Of a stretch of DNA of 64,000 nucleotides, positions 22,845-35,689 are shown piece after piece; the first letter of the stretch is position 1, and each line of letters begins with the position of its first letter. Location of the stretch: positions 5,037,001-5,101,000 of the forward strand of contig NC_092648.1 of NCBI RefSeq assembly GCF_032118995.1, read 5' to 3'. Under the pieces are notes generated by a model. The model did not search any database. It was not told where the DNA came from and saw only the letters and a list, made by a program, of their open reading frames with translations. The DNA is from Asterias amurensis. Its lineage: Eukaryota; Echinodermata; Asteroidea; Forcipulatida; Asteriidae. Made by a program: the position numbers and the translations under genes.

Positions 22845-25544
22845 GTCTAGGTGTTCACATAGTCTTGTGTTCCTTGTGTTCACAGTGACTTGCAGAGTAC
22901 AAGTAGTGACACATTTTCATGTATGTGGCTTGAGTGAAACTATGGGTTTTATATCTAGCCTTGGTTACTATGGCATTCTCTACCTGTAGCTTTTATACCT
23001 CCAGATTTTCTGAGGTAAATGTGTGTGAAGTGACATGTGACATCTGACATTCCATGGCAAACAATTTGTGTGGGCTGAAGTAAAGTGTATTTGAGTTGTT
23101 CAATAAGGTGTATGTACATGGTACATGGTACATGGTACATGTACATGGTACAAGATTTGGTGCTCTAGGGAACGATCTCATCCACACTTTTGCATAGCAA
23201 AATATTTTAACAGAGCAAATTTTGTGCACACTGAATTATAAAAATGGGTAGCAAATGATGATTTTTGAGTAGCAACCGACACATTTTGCACAGCATTTTG
23301 CTCTCTCTCTTGAGAGTCGTTAAAATTCCAGAAAATCAACTTCCTCTAGGCTTTTGAACAAAAATCACAGACTGGCACTGCCATTCATTTTGAGAAAATC
23401 AATGCCTCTCGTATTGGATGGGATGTTTTTACCATGTGTTCTGTAAACACAAATGACTGCATCCGAATTACCAAAGAATTTGTTTGAAACTGTGTTTCCT
23501 GATGAACGTGTTTGTTCCCCACCGCTTTTATGTTATTATTTGTATTTACATCAAAGTAAAAACGAATAGGCCTATAGCATTGATATATCTCACTGACAAC
23601 TCAGTTTTTTTAAATTATGTTTATATATTACTACAGTGTATAAGCATGGAGCTATAATTATGGTATACAAGTAGTGTTTGTTTGTATTGTCCTGCTTTGG
23701 TCCCAAGGTTTTGTGGGGCCCCACCCTATTTACTTCTTTGGTGCCATTTTTTCCTCTCCAAAATACATAATTATGCACAAAACCACATTAAGGCTTGAAA
23801 GAAAATAGTCTGGTGCCTAATCTGGTACAATAACTATGAACTTAAATCACATACAGTTATTCAAGGATGCTAAACAAATGTGGCCACAACATATCTTTCT
23901 GGTAAAGAAGCCACAGCCCAAGTGCGCCATGTCTGAAGATACCTGCAGGGAACGATTTCGTCCAGCAAGTTTGCTTAGCAAGAAATTTAGACTGAACCTG
24001 TTTTGTGCACATATTGATTAGAAAATGGGGATTTCTCAGTACGATTGACAAATTATGATTGAAAATAGCCAGAAAAGTCTTTTAAAAGGCTATACCATGT
24101 GAACATCTAGGTCAGCCTTTGTACTTGGTAAAATGCTCCTACTTTTTGTACAGCCCCAAATAAATGCCTGCCCTTTGCTTAGAAAGCTTGCTGTGATCAA
24201 TCTTAGCTCTTTGTGAAATCCAGCGCAGGATTTGGACCCGGGTCACAGATGTGAAAGGCAGGGAATACACCACTAAGCCAACTATTGTATAAGTATTTAG
24301 ACTGCTCCCTCTTGGGGCTATCAGTCAATTGTGTGTGTAAAACTGTCTAGTGTACAAAATAACCCTTTTTCTTTGTCAATAGCGCATACCTTGGCACTAG
24401 ACCAAGCCTCGCAACCATGGGCAATGCGCTGTATCAATACCTCACACATCGCTCACTCCTGGTAGGGAAGCACTGAAAATTAGCGCTGCATGGTTCACCA
24501 AAAGTTACTGCTTTGCGCACATCCTTGTTAAATACCTTAGCATAGTACACGCAGTGTGAAAATGCACGTATTTCAACACAATATATTTTAAATGAATGTT
24601 TTTATATGGTCGAGGTACAAGATCAAATTAGATTTAGAGGGGGTCAGTTGCTCTATGGCTTGGTGTGTCTTTTGACCGTCTGTTCACTGTGAAGTTTCTA
24701 ACACAGAATGGATCAGCCCCAGGACAAATTTTAAAATATCCAATATATTTATACTTGACAAGTTAATAGTCCATCCATGTATTTATTGTTGAATTTAAAG
24801 ATTTTTGATGTAATTTATTGCCTCAATTCAAATGTATAGAAATCCGTCCAGATTTTAATGTCAGTTCAGCTGTGTTGCTTAATGAATTTGTTATCATTGT
24901 GAACGAAAATAAGTCATTGCTTGTTATTTTCTTTTCTTAGTAGAAATAGTCATCACTTTTAACAAATTTCTTGTTACTTAACCATACAGTTTATACTCCA
25001 CATGTAAATTCACTCGCACTAATTAGTTTTACTGCATTAGGATTTACTTCAAATTCACTTGAACAACTAAACAAATTTCTATAGAATTGAATGTACTAAA
25101 AGCTGGGACCAACTTTTAAAATTGTAAATTTTCTAAGTTTATCTTGCCATTTTGATACAAATTGCTCACTCTTAGTTGTGGACTGAAAAGATCAACTATG
25201 CATATATGTTTTAAAAGTTGTTGCTGTGTTTGCATTATATAACTTAATTAATTAAGCAACGACTAAATTTGTACATAGAAAACTTCTGAAGCGAACCAAA
25301 GTGCCCATGTTTTGTTTGTACGTGTATCTTTTACACTCAACTGCAGCTTTTGTTAGTATTCGAGGTAATGCACCGTTTTGTAAAACTTATATAATTCGTT
25401 ACAAATGTATTGTATTTAAATTTGATTATTATGATATAACTATTATTGTTTTATAATAAAGTATTTTTTGTCGTTCAATTTTTCGCTGTTTATGGTTTGT
25501 TTTATGGTGTAAATCACTCACTAATTGTTGGGTTTTGTACCCAA

Positions 25545-26884
25545 CAGCAAAGTGAGGTTGTCTTCGTTGGTTTTGTACACGAAACGCGAAGTGAGGTTGT
25601 CCTCATTGGTTTGTACACAAACAGTGAAGTGAGGTTGTCCTCATTGGTTTTGTACACGAAAAGCGAAGTGAGGATGTCCTCATTGGTTTTGTACATGAAG
25701 TGAGGTTGTTCTCATCGGTTCTGTACATGAAGTGAGGTTTTCCTCATTGGTCTTGTACACAAAAAGCGAAGTGAGGATGTCCTCATTGGTTTTGTACATG
25801 AAGTGAGGTTGTCCTCATCGGTTCTGTACATGAAGTGAGGTTTTCCTCATTGGTTTTGTACACAAAAAGCGAAGCAAGGATGTCCCCATTGGTTTTGTAC
25901 ACAAAAAGCGAAGTGAGGATGTCCTCATTGGTTTTGTACATGAAGTGAGGTTGTCCTCATTGGTTTTGTACACAAAAAGCGAAGTGAGGTTGTCCTCATT
26001 GGTTTTGTACACAAAAAGCGAAGAGAGGTTGTCCTCATTGGTTTTGTACACGAAAAGCGAAGAGAGGATGTCCTCATTGGTTTTGTACACGAAAAGCGAA
26101 GAGAGGATGTCCTCATTGGTTTTGTACACAAAAAGTGAAATGAGGATGTCCTCATTGGTTTTGTACACAAAAAGTGAAATGCGGATGTCCTCATTGGTTT
26201 TGTACACAAAAAGTGAAATGCAGATGTCCTCATTGGTTTTGTACACGAAAAGCGAAGTGAGGATGTCCTCATTGGTTTTGTACACAAAAAGCGAAGTGAG
26301 GTTGTCCTCATTGGTTTTGTACATGAAAAGCGAAGTGAGGATGTCCTCATTAGTTTTGTACACAAAAAGCGAAGTGAGGACGCCTCGTTGGTTTTGTACA
26401 CAAAAAGCGAAGTGAGGTTGTCCTCATTGGTTTTGTACACAAAAAGCGAAGAGAGGTTGTCCTCATTGGTTTTGTACACAAAAAGCGAAGAGAGGTTGTC
26501 CTCATTGGTTTTGTACACGAAAAGCGAAGAGAGGATGTCCTCATTGGTTTTGTACACGAAAAGCGAAGAGAGGATGTCCTCATTGGTTTTGTACACAAAA
26601 AGTGAAATGAGGATGTCCTCATTGGTTTTGTACACAAAAAGTGAAATGCGGATGTCCTCATTGGTTTTGTACACAAAAAGTGAAATGCAGATGTCCTCAT
26701 TGGTTTTGTACACGAAAAGCGAAGTGAGGATGTCCTCATTGGTTTTGTACACAAAAAGCGAAGTGAGGTTGTCCTCATTGGTTTTGTACATGAAAAGCGA
26801 AGTGAGGATGTCCTCATTAGTTTTGTACACAAAAAGCGAAGTGAGGACGCCTCGTTGGTTTTGTACACAAAAAGCGAGCTCGTC
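25545..26884 (+). repeat. 39-bp minisatellite with 467-bp higher-order repeat
   Basis: The unit is GTGAGGTTGTCCTCATTGGT followed by TTTGTACACAAAAAGCGAA (39 bp). The first 400 bp hold irregular units, some shortened to about 29 bp. From about 25940 a block of twelve ordered variant units is followed by a second block with almost the same order. A marker unit, GAGGACGCCTCGTTGG (38 bp), closes each block at 26381 and 26848, exactly 467 bp apart. Because 39 is a multiple of three and the unit lacks stops, long frames appear on both strands (LSSLVLYTKSE on plus, YKTNEDNLTSLFV on minus). With no start context, splice support or non-repeat domain, I regard these frames as by-products. Confidence 0.9.
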
Positions 26885-27339
26885 TTCACCCATTCAAAAC
26901 ACATGGATCTCACCAAACAACTCAATACATTACCAAAATACAACTTTATTTATCAAGTTAAAGTATTTTCTTGGTCATGGCCCAACGAATGAAAAATATT
27001 ATCTAGTATGCGGCACTCTTTCATTTTGTCTCTACTAATGTGATTAACATTTATTTGATAATTCCAATACAAAATCTAAGTCACCACATTTTGTCCTCTG
27101 TTAGTCTGTAATGAGATTAAATCATTCTGATCTTAAAACCAAACATAACGCGTCAAAAACATGAATGATAAATACAAACGCATGGTCACATCTTGGAATC
27201 TAATCAAAGAGTGCTTCTGATTATTGATAAATGTGTTGTCCAAACAGTACGGCTTTGTCCCTGACCCAACACCCTATCACAATCTCGGCCATTCTGTTCA
27301 CCCTGGTTAAAGTTCATGTTGTTTAAAATGTATCAACAA

Positions 27340-27356
27340 TGGGGGGGGGGGGGGGC
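27340..27356 (+). repeat. Poly-G run
   Basis: About 16 consecutive G residues. The length is likely unstable and error-prone in assembly. Confidence 0.85.
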
Positions 27357-27530
27357 ATTCTCTTGGTGTGTCATCACCATTTTCACTAACAGACAATTCA
27401 ACGGTGTACACAAAATACTACAAAGCAAAGTTTTAATCAGGATTTAGTAAAAGGGTGTCCAAATTTGCTGCAAACTTAAAAAACCTGCTTAGCCAAGAAT
27501 CTTGCTTAGCAGAAGTTTCGGAATAACAGA

Positions 27531-28116
27531 CCCCAATTTCATAGAGCTGTTTTTAGCAGAAAATTTAGCTTAAAGACAGTGGACACTATTGGTAGTTGTC
27601 AAAGACCAGTCTTCTCACTTGGTGTATCTCGTCATATACATAAAATAAACCTGTGAAAATTTGAGCTCAATCGGTCATCGAAGTTGCGAGATAATAATGA
27701 AAGAAGAAACACCCTTGTCACACAAAGTTGTGTGCGTTTAGATGGTTGATTTCGAGACCTCAAGTTCTAAATCTGAGGTCTCGAAATCAAATTAGCGGAA
27801 AATTACTTCTTGGTCGAAAAACTATGTCACTTCAGAGGGAGCCGTCTCTCGCAATGTTTTATGCTATCAACCTCTCCCCATTACTCGTTACCAAGTAAGG
27901 TTTTATGCTAATAATTATTTTCAGTAATTACCAATAGTGTCCACTGCCTTTAAGTAGACATTTAGCAGATAAACACTAACAGTCACAAATTGCACATGTG
28001 ACATGTTAGTTTACCTGCCAACCTTGTTTTGGTAAGCATAATAGTGTTAAGCTGAGCTATTTTTTTTTATTTTTTTTTTATTTGGGGGGGGGGTTAAACT
28101 CTATGAAATTTTGCCC
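27531..28116 (+). mobile_element. GGGCCCAATTTCAT-family MITE split by a TTAA MITE
   Basis: The left part CCCCAATTTCATAGAGCTG runs into TTAGC, then the TTAA MITE at 27570-27953. The right part resumes with GTAGACATTTAGCAGATAAA and ends CTATGAAATTTTGCCC. This is a nested insertion. Confidence 0.75.
27570..27953 (+). mobile_element. TTAA-flanked MITE, copy 5, nested
   Basis: TTAAAGACAGTGGACACTAT on the left and GTGTCCACTGCCTTTAA on the right. TTAA is present at both junctions with the host MITE, so TTAA is the duplicated target. Confidence 0.9.
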
Positions 28117-28119
28117 ATT

Positions 28120-29600
28120 TGCTTACCTTAATATTCCAAATCACTTATAGATCAATCCAATCCATACAACAGTTTGGTGTTCCCAGTTCTGTAATTTCTC
28201 AGAAATCAAATTCAGTTGCTTTTGATGGGTGCTAACAAAGACCCCATTCTACAAGATGACTTCAGCCTGTGCACTTTCTTGCAGAGATTGTTTGCAAAGT
28301 CTGTCTGGGATCCAACTTCTGGTAGGTATGTTGAATTGATGGCATTTCCACCTTTCGGTAAACCCTTGGCTAGAGTTATAAACTTGAAGTATCACTGGTG
28401 TGGGATGTCATGCTATTTGCACGGGGAGGAGTCCAACCTCGAAGAAGCTTTTGATGGGGAAGAATCCTCACTATACTAGACAATTAAAACGTACAGAGTG
28501 ATACATTATTTTAATGGTGTGAAAAAAGTTTTTTTTTTTCACCCGACAAACATTTTTATGAGTTCACTCAAAGGTATAAAAATTTATCAACCCTGCTTTT
28601 GAGGAGGTGAGACTGAGAAACTGTTTTATTTGGCCTAGTAAAAAACAGTCAGACTGTACTTATAGGCCTATATGGCATAAAGGTTGCAAGAAGGAGGAAA
28701 AGACAAAAGACGAATCAGTATCGTCTTGGATAATGACATTTGAAACACTTTCCGTATCCTGCCACCACTTTTTCATTCATTATGAAATAATTTAGGGTAT
28801 ATTTACTCAAAATAAGATATTCCAAACTAATCTAACCGGACGTGTCAATGAATCCAATACAACCTTTACAGGAATAACACGAATAGCCTGTCCAAACCAT
28901 GAGTAGTGGAATTCATTTGAACACCTGAATTGAAACCCGCCGAAACGTGCATGTGCCGCCATTTTGAATTTACCGGTTAAAAACAAGAAAAAAAGCAAAG
29001 GCGGACTGGCAACTTAATAAATACCGTTGGTGTAGCCTACTTCTTGCGTCGGCATGCATTTGCAAGAAACATACACAACTTAAAAGAAGAATATATAACA
29101 AAATGAAAAGCATTACCTGTATAAAGATGAGGATAATAATAATGGAGGAAACATTAGGTCGAAACGTGGAAGACATGCATGTCTTCCCCACAAGGTGACT
29201 GGAAACTTCTGGACGTGGAGGGCGCTCGATAAATTGAGTTGAAATTTTAATAGGCACTATAAAATACAGATAAGGCCTATAAGGGAATACCCGTGTTCAA
29301 GGGAAAACTTTCCATGGAGCATCGGAATTTAACTTGATAATTGAGGGGCAAAAGGGGCATGGTGCGGTATTTTTCTGGGGGACTTCTGGCCAATTTTGCG
29401 GCTGAATTTGTTTACAAAACAACTTCATGTGATCACCTTGGGGGTCTTAATCGTTGAAATCATATTACTCGATGCAGTCAATATTTGTTCGTGAAAAAAT
29501 AACACTACAACCTTCTTACAAATACCGCCATGAACAGAAAGGGGACGTTTAAGTTCATGAAAAACAAAAGTGCCTCTATTCGGAGCAAGACCAAGGACCT
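28120..29600. other. No gene supported; possible YY1-like site
   Basis: A plus-strand frame at 28216-28479 (87 aa) has no recognised domain or splice partner. On the minus strand AAAATGGCGGC near 28960 resembles a YY1 site at a promoter or start (MAAHARFGGF), but no continuing exon was found. Confidence 0.3.
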
Positions 29601-29798
29601 GGACCAATTTCATAAAGCTGTAAAGCAGAAAATACTACTTAACAAACTTCTTTGCTATTAAGGAAACATTGAGTGGGGCACTGCAGTTGCAACAATGTAA
29701 ACCTTATGGAATTTTAGCTGGTATAACCAGTTTCCGTTAAGCAAGATTTGTCTCTGCTTAGCAAGTTGTTATGCTTACAAACTTTTTGAAATTGCCCC
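29601..29798 (+). mobile_element. Palindromic MITE of the GGGCCCAATTTCAT family
   Basis: GGACCAATTTCATAAAGCTG on the left and TTTTTGAAATTGCCCC on the right are inverse ends; GCTTAGCAAG blocks lie inside. Confidence 0.65.
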
Positions 29799-30349
29799 AG
29801 CTCGAGATTCACAATAAGTGGAAACGATATTTGAGGAATATTCATATTCTGAAATAATATAGTTTAATTAATAGACAACATAAAACGCCTACAATGACGA
29901 TAATGCAAAATACATTGAGTACTTAAAGTTTCAAAGAAAAACACAGTAAGCTTGTAAAAACATTAATCAGAAATGTAAATAATCGAGATAATAAATTGAT
30001 TTTTCTATAGTATTATTACGTAACATTCTTAGGAAAGAGAGATAAAGTAGGTCGGTGAGTAACTTTGGCATTATTGACAAAAGGTATTAATTTTTTATGG
30101 CCACAAACATTGGTGATACCATAGTAGGCCTATTACACAGCTGGGCGATCTCGAACAGAATGATGGTTTTCTTTCGATACAGATATTAACGATTTGGAAT
30201 GAGACTTTATGACATTAAAACCATAACATTTGGAAAACGGTTTATCTATATGGACCATAAATAACAATCAACTGCTACTGTGTTTCAAACGGTGGCAGTT
30301 TAGTATACAAATGGCGCTTAAATCATTTTAGTCTCTAATTGACCGTGCA

Positions 30350-30722
30350 TTAAAGATGCTATGTCAGATTTTTGGCCCCAAACATTAAAAAATAGATTTT
30401 TTTGAGTGAATGGTATTTCAAAGAGTATCACCCGCTCTAACGAAAAGTTTAACTTTTACTTTTAATGGTCAGGAACCATGACAAAAATTTAAAACGTTTC
30501 TTATAAAACACATAAGAATTGGTCACGTGATATATTGTCGGGATCCCGACAACAACTAATTTTGAGCACTTTATTTCACTGCTACTAATAATTGGCGGCC
30601 TTTTTCGAGCAATGGCTCAAATGAAAGCTTGTAACTTTCTCGACCCCCATCAAAATACCTACTGAATTTTAAATCAAAATTTTTGGGTCATATCGGCCAA
30701 AAATCTGACTTAGCATCTTTAA
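30350..30722 (+). mobile_element. Second TTAA-flanked MITE family
   Basis: Ends are TTAAAGATGCTATGTCAGAT and the inverse ATCTGACTTAGCATCTTTAA, followed inward by TTTTTGGCC on both arms. The family differs from the AGGCAGTGGACAC one but uses the same target. Confidence 0.8.
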
Positions 30723-30785
30723 AGATGACTTTAATTAATATACATAAGCATAATGGTTCAATCAACAAGAAAAGTAATTTTTGTC

Positions 30786-31080
30786 TCATCAAATTTAACA
30801 CTATAAGTTAATGGGAAGATTGTGTTTCTTTGGTAATCTTTAAATGTACGGCAAAACAAACTTTTGGTTACAAGTCTACAGCAGCTTTCGAAAGTTAAAC
30901 AAAGTTTAGACACTTCGCTTTTGAAGTTGTGTGGTTATGTAAAACAAAAATAACCGTTGCCCAAAAATAAATCTGAGCAGCGTTACTGTGGAAACGATTC
31001 TCAGATTGTTCTCAGTTTTATTGTATTACATCTACATTAATTTGAACGGCTCCAAAACCAAAGGTATACTCTGCCTTTAA
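30786..31080 (-). repeat. Degenerate repeat sharing CAGATT/TTACTG blocks
   Basis: Resembles, in reverse, the segments at 41071-41255 and 53240-53425 (an AGCATTACGGCAGTAACGCT-like core and CCTTTAA end). Probably another MITE family. Confidence 0.35.
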
Positions 31081-31875
31081 GTTCGTTTCCTGTGCTACCG
31101 GTAGTATGGCATGCAAAAAAAAACAGCAGGTAAATGAAACTTTAACATTATTCTATACACACGAAAATAAGTGTTTTCTGAACTGCCAGAAACAAAATGT
31201 GTTGCACTCTATGTTACTGGTAGACCCCTATGCGTCATCTTTAAAGACATAAACAATTACATTTAAAAACATTTTCATCATTTTAAAACATTTTCTGTTT
31301 CACACTTTCTGAAATAAATCATAATATTTATACATTTTTCTATAGAAGGTTATAACTTTACGGGTATACTAAACCATCAAGCTTCCCTCGCTCTCAGCCT
31401 GTGCCCCGCCCCTTTATAAAAGCCTCCTTTGAAATTCTGAAAGAATTTGATGGGGCCTTTTGCAAGCTCAAAATGCCACCAATTTCATTCATAAAATCTC
31501 CACTTAGTAAAAACACAGGGTAAGGACAGAGATGGTAGAAAATGGTTCGCTAGCAACAGCTTTAAAAGTCGTGCGTTCGAATCCCACCCGAGTAACATGC
31601 CTATGTGACTTCTTTTTTTCACAGAACTCGGGAAGTACTAAGTATACAGTGCTACACACATCGATGTATAATGGGTATAACCACAATTAAATACATGAAC
31701 CAACCCAGAACAGACTGGACAACGGCCTTAAAACCGACATGATGAAACATTTTAGCCACGACTTTTGTGAACTCTTTCGCCTTTAAAAAATGTACCTTAG
31801 GCCTATACGAAAGGGTAGAAAAAATGATGGAGACAAACAAATCAAGCCATTTTACCATGGGAAAGTCTTAATATA

Positions 31876-34800
31876 CTACACCACAGTTTCTGGATCGTCC
31901 ATGCCCTTTGGTTTGGTCTCTAGCACCACGATATCGTGGGGTAACACCACATCATCTTCCACACCATTGGGTACCTTGCCGTTAATACCAGCTTCCGGCG
32001 TCTCTTCGGCCAGCTCGACCGGCTTGTAGTCGTACTTATCGCTCACGGACCTGAGCTCCTTCTCCCGTTTCTCGTTGCGTGTTCGCCGTCTGTTGATGGG
32101 TATGGAGGCGAGAATCATCCCGATGCCGATGCTGACCGCTGAGATGGCAACGATGATCGGCATACGAGCCATGATGTCGGCCTCGGGCTGGTCGAAGGAC
32201 AGCTTGATTAGGGAAATTGCAATTAAGTTGTTCTGGACGCCTGTCTCGATGCTCACGGTGCAGGAGGAGTCGATCGGGAATCGAGCGATGAACCTTTTGG
32301 GGACAAATAAGACCAAAATTAGATGAGCATGGTCAGTGGGATGGGTGTGGGGTACAACAAGATTTGGTGTTTGGAAAAGGTGTCAGGAGAACTATCTCTT
32401 GCATTTGCTGTAAGTTGCCTGGGATAGTGACAAATGAAACCAAAATTAGATGAGCATGGTCGCTGGGGGGTATAACAAGAGGTCGTGTTTGTAAACTAAG
32501 TCTGGAAAATTATATCTTTCTTTTGCTGCACAACAGGCAATTAAACCCATTCCACTTTTCTTAAGTAGTAGTAGGAAATATAAAGTAACCCCTGTGTAAA
32601 TTGCAATATTTCATCGGGGTCGCTGTAAAATATTGCAAACTTAGAAGTTGATGTTCTCACGGTTTTTAAACTCCGAAGGTTTTTGGACTCGCAACAATTG
32701 TGAACTGCTGAGGTTTTTTGACTCGCAAAGTTTTGTGACTCGCAAAGGTCAAAATTAATTGCTTCTCACATATATACACTTTTCAAGCGAAAATATTTTA
32801 AGGGAAAATATTTTAAGGGAAGTTTCCACAAAGACCATACATTCAACTGAATTCATTTCCAGAATGGTTTATCAAAGCTTCTTTAACCATTTTATAAAAT
32901 AAATACGATTTGTGGTTTGACAGATTCTCTATACTGCACTGGGATTATTAGATGATGGAATAAGTAACTGCCACAGTAATAATAACATGTAAATGTTGGA
33001 ATTGAGGCATTGCATGATCAATGTATCGGTTTGCGGTAACAACGTGTGGATTATACTTGCTGTGTAGTTCTTGAGAACTTGACTTACTATCTACTGCTGC
33101 GGAGTCGGGTTTTTTAATTCGAGAGACTTCTCATTTTCGGTTTTAAAAAGAACTGTCTTTCTCATGAACTTACAGGGCCCACAATTTCATAAAGCCTGTA
33201 AGCACAAAAATGTGCTCAGCACAGAAAACATTGCATAGCAAAATCTTGGTACCGGCCAAAGTTCCGTTGCATTTGGTGCCCCACTCAAATTTTGCTTAGC
33301 AATGAAATTTGTAAAGCAGAATTTTCTGCTTAACAGCTTTTTTTTTAAATGGGTGGGCCCTAGGCGGAAAGTGGGAAATCGGCTGGGATTTACTATTTTC
33401 ACTTAGTGCATCGAGGGGACTTCACTGCCGTGGAGTGAGTTTTTAATTGGTCACAAAGTGAAAATTCTGCAGGGGATGCTCTGTGTATTGGATTTGGTTG
33501 TACGGTTAGAGACGTAATATTTTTGAACCGAACTTACTTTGCAAAGACGAATCCGATGATGAAGCCGAGCGTTGGATGCAAGAAACCACCGAGGAGAACT
33601 AGTCCCGGGGAGTAGATGACATAGACATTGGAGTATATCCCGATACCAAGGGTCAAGATCACCAGGGTGAGTGAGAGAACATTGAGGGATTTGATGACAT
33701 AATGGGCCACCTTAGGGAGCTTGTGTCGTATCAGCATCCCGACCAGGAGGGGGATGGTCAGGAAGAAGATCTGCATGATTATCTTGCTGATGGGGAGGTT
33801 CATCCCGGCTTCGCCTTCGGAGCCTTCGGGTATGAAGAACCGACCGTAAATGAAGAGGTTTAGTGGGAGCATTCCGAGGGCTAGGCAGGTGGAGGCGAAC
33901 GTCATGGTGACGCTCATGATGAGGTCGGCGTCCACTAAGAGAGTGATCATGTTGCTGAGGCCGCCACCCGGGCAGGACCCTACCGTCAGGAGCCCCATTG
34001 CCGTCAAGGGGTCTAACTCAAGGAGTTTGGACAGGCACACGGCAACGATGGGCATGCATATGAACTGGCACACGGGGCCGACTAGGACTGGGATGGGACG
34101 GCGAAGCTTCTCCTTGATGAGGTCCAAGTCGAGCTTGCATCCCATACCGCATGTCGCGATTAGAACCAGGGGCAGGAGCATATAATCAAACAGAGTGTCA
34201 ATAAAACGAGGTATTCTCTTGGTTTTTACTAAATAGGTGAAGACGTCCGCGTCATCCACGTCGGAAGTGACTGGGTTTAGGAGTATGACCTGAAGGACGG
34301 TGACACCCAGACGAACCCCTTGCAGTGTCACGGTCATTGTGACGTTGTCGTCGGTGCCAATCGGAGTCATGAGGAAAGTGTCATTGCTGAGGATGACAAA
34401 CATGGCTTCGTCTGTGCTCTTCAAAACCATGGCACGTGGGGTTATTAATCCGGAGTAGGAGATGGTAACATTTATCATTTGGCCCTCGTGAACGTAAAGC
34501 ACGGGAGGGTCGTATGTAAGAGTGAAGTTCAAACCCAGGCCTTGGTCGACGACCGGTTTGCATGGAGGGGCCTGGGGTACGGCAGCGATTCCCAGCAGCC
34601 CATCATCATCAGTAGGCCCCGGTGTTTCAGCAGTGGTGACGGCATCACTATCAGTGTCTTCCGTTTCAATTGGAACTCCCTCAGTGGTGGGATTTTTCTT
34701 CTTTCCTTTCTTGTTCTTCTTTCCTTTCTTCTTGGGCTTCTTTGTTGTTTCCAAACTTTCTCCTCCATCATCAGTTGCTGTCTTGGATGTTACAGCCACA

Positions 34801-34928
34801 TCACTTTGTCTTTTGTATCTCACTAAGCCATCATCATTTGAGTTCGAGGAGGATGAGGAAACACTAACCGCTAACACAAATAGAACCAATGTGAGACAGG
34901 CGATGATACCCAACCATTTACTCGCCAT
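31876..34928 (-). CDS. SLC10-family sodium/bile acid cotransporter-like protein
   Basis: Two coding exons on the minus strand: 34928-33538 and 32293-31876, joined GCAAA|GTAAGTT to CCCCAAAAG|G in matching phase (K-FIARF), giving 602 residues. A signal peptide (residues 1 to about 24) is followed by a Lys-rich low-complexity region (PKKKGKKNKKGKKK) and an extracellular domain with N-glycosylation sites (NVT, NDT, NVT). From about residue 240 there is the multi-pass SLC10/SBF core: FDYMLLPLVLIATCGMGC, the crossing motif GSCPGGGLSNMITLL, and after the splice IETGVQNN, the conserved E-x-G-x-Q-N sodium-site motif. The C-tail is hydrophilic and acidic. SLC10 proteins use the Na+ gradient to import organic anions such as bile acids or steroid sulfates. 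The long ectodomain recalls SLC10A3/A5-type members. The family is certain; the substrate is unknown. Confidence 0.93.
32294..33537 (-). other. Intron of the SLC10-like gene
   Basis: A 1244-bp intron, GTAAGTT to CAAAAG, carrying a GGGCCCAATTTCAT MITE at 33175-33360. A GACCAAAATTAGATGAGCATG-like segment is partly repeated near 32310 and 32440. Confidence 0.85.
33175..33360 (+). mobile_element. Palindromic MITE of the GGGCCCAATTTCAT family
   Basis: GGGCCCACAATTTCATAAAG on the left; AAATGGGTGGGCCC on the right. It lies within the SLC10 intron. Confidence 0.7.
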
Positions 34929-35359
34929 GTTGACTCAGGTATGCTTTGAAAAAATGTTCTCAGAAAACACTCTCTTTCCCAGCTCAGTGAGCGGCTTACC
35001 ACCAAACCGACGGGGGAGCGAAATGCTAGTGATTACGGCGTGTAACAAACAACATCAGAGAGCCTTGAGATTTTGGACCAGTTCTGATGGGTCCTTGGGG
35101 TTAGGTGCACATTGATGAGGGTGTCTTGAAGGCAAACTAACAGGTGTCGTGGATTATTGGGAAATTACATGCAGATAGTCCTGGGAGAGAGAAAGCAAAA
35201 CAGTGATATAAAGATTACATGGTGGCAATTGACGGCACTGGTGACCTTTGTGAAAGTTTGATGCAAAGGGCTGTCACAAATTAAAGTTTTGTGTCAGTTT
35301 TATTTGTTTTCTCAATATGACCACATACATTTAAAGAATGGAGGAACTTTACTCCATGC

Positions 35360-35679
35360 TTAAAGGCACTGGACACTATTGGTAATTACTCAAAATAATT
35401 GTTGCATAAAAACTTACTTGGCAACGAGCAAGGGAAAGCTGTTGATAGTATAAAACATTGTGAGAAACGGCTCCCTTTGAAGAGTTAAGGGGTACTTCTC
35501 ACTCGAGCCTTTTTTCGGCATCTAAAACACAAATGTGTGCAAAAAGGTGTTTTTCTTTCATTTTTTTCTTGCACCTTAGATGACCAATATTGAGTCAAAA
35601 TTTTAAAAGATTTGTTATTTGTATACACCAAGTGAGAATATGGTCTTTGACAATTACCAAAGGGGTTCAGTGCCTTTAA
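35360..35679 (-). mobile_element. TTAA-flanked MITE, copy 6
   Basis: TTAAAGGCACTGGACACTAT to CAGTGCCTTTAA with TTAA on both sides; about 320 bp, a shortened middle. Lies about 430 bp upstream of the SLC10 start. Confidence 0.8.
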
Positions 35680-35689
35680 GGAAACGTGA

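Larger units (their letters stand above)
21271..25460 (+). other. Long AT-rich non-coding tract, possibly 3' UTR of the preceding gene
   Basis: No exon recognised after the TAA at 21268. Poly(A)-signal-like AATAAA occurs near 24157 and near 25456, so part or all may be a long 3' UTR. It contains decayed TTAA MITE copies (22255-22844), a CATGGTACATGGTACATG run near 23117-23150 and a tRNA-like relic near 24222-24290. Confidence 0.35.

Noticed and set aside
25446-27038. Long repeat-encoded proteins on both strands (up to 322 aa)
   Set aside because: The frames come from a 39-bp tandem unit without stops; both strands and several frames stay open, and no splice or domain evidence exists.
28216-28479. 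87-aa plus-strand frame with some coding-like composition
   Set aside because: No homologue recognised, no splice partner, and flanked by MITE and homopolymer sequence.
34522-35115. Plus-strand frame of 197 aa opposite the SLC10 gene
   Set aside because: It is antisense to a well-supported coding exon, and its Phe/Ser/Leu-rich content mirrors the Lys-rich sense strand.
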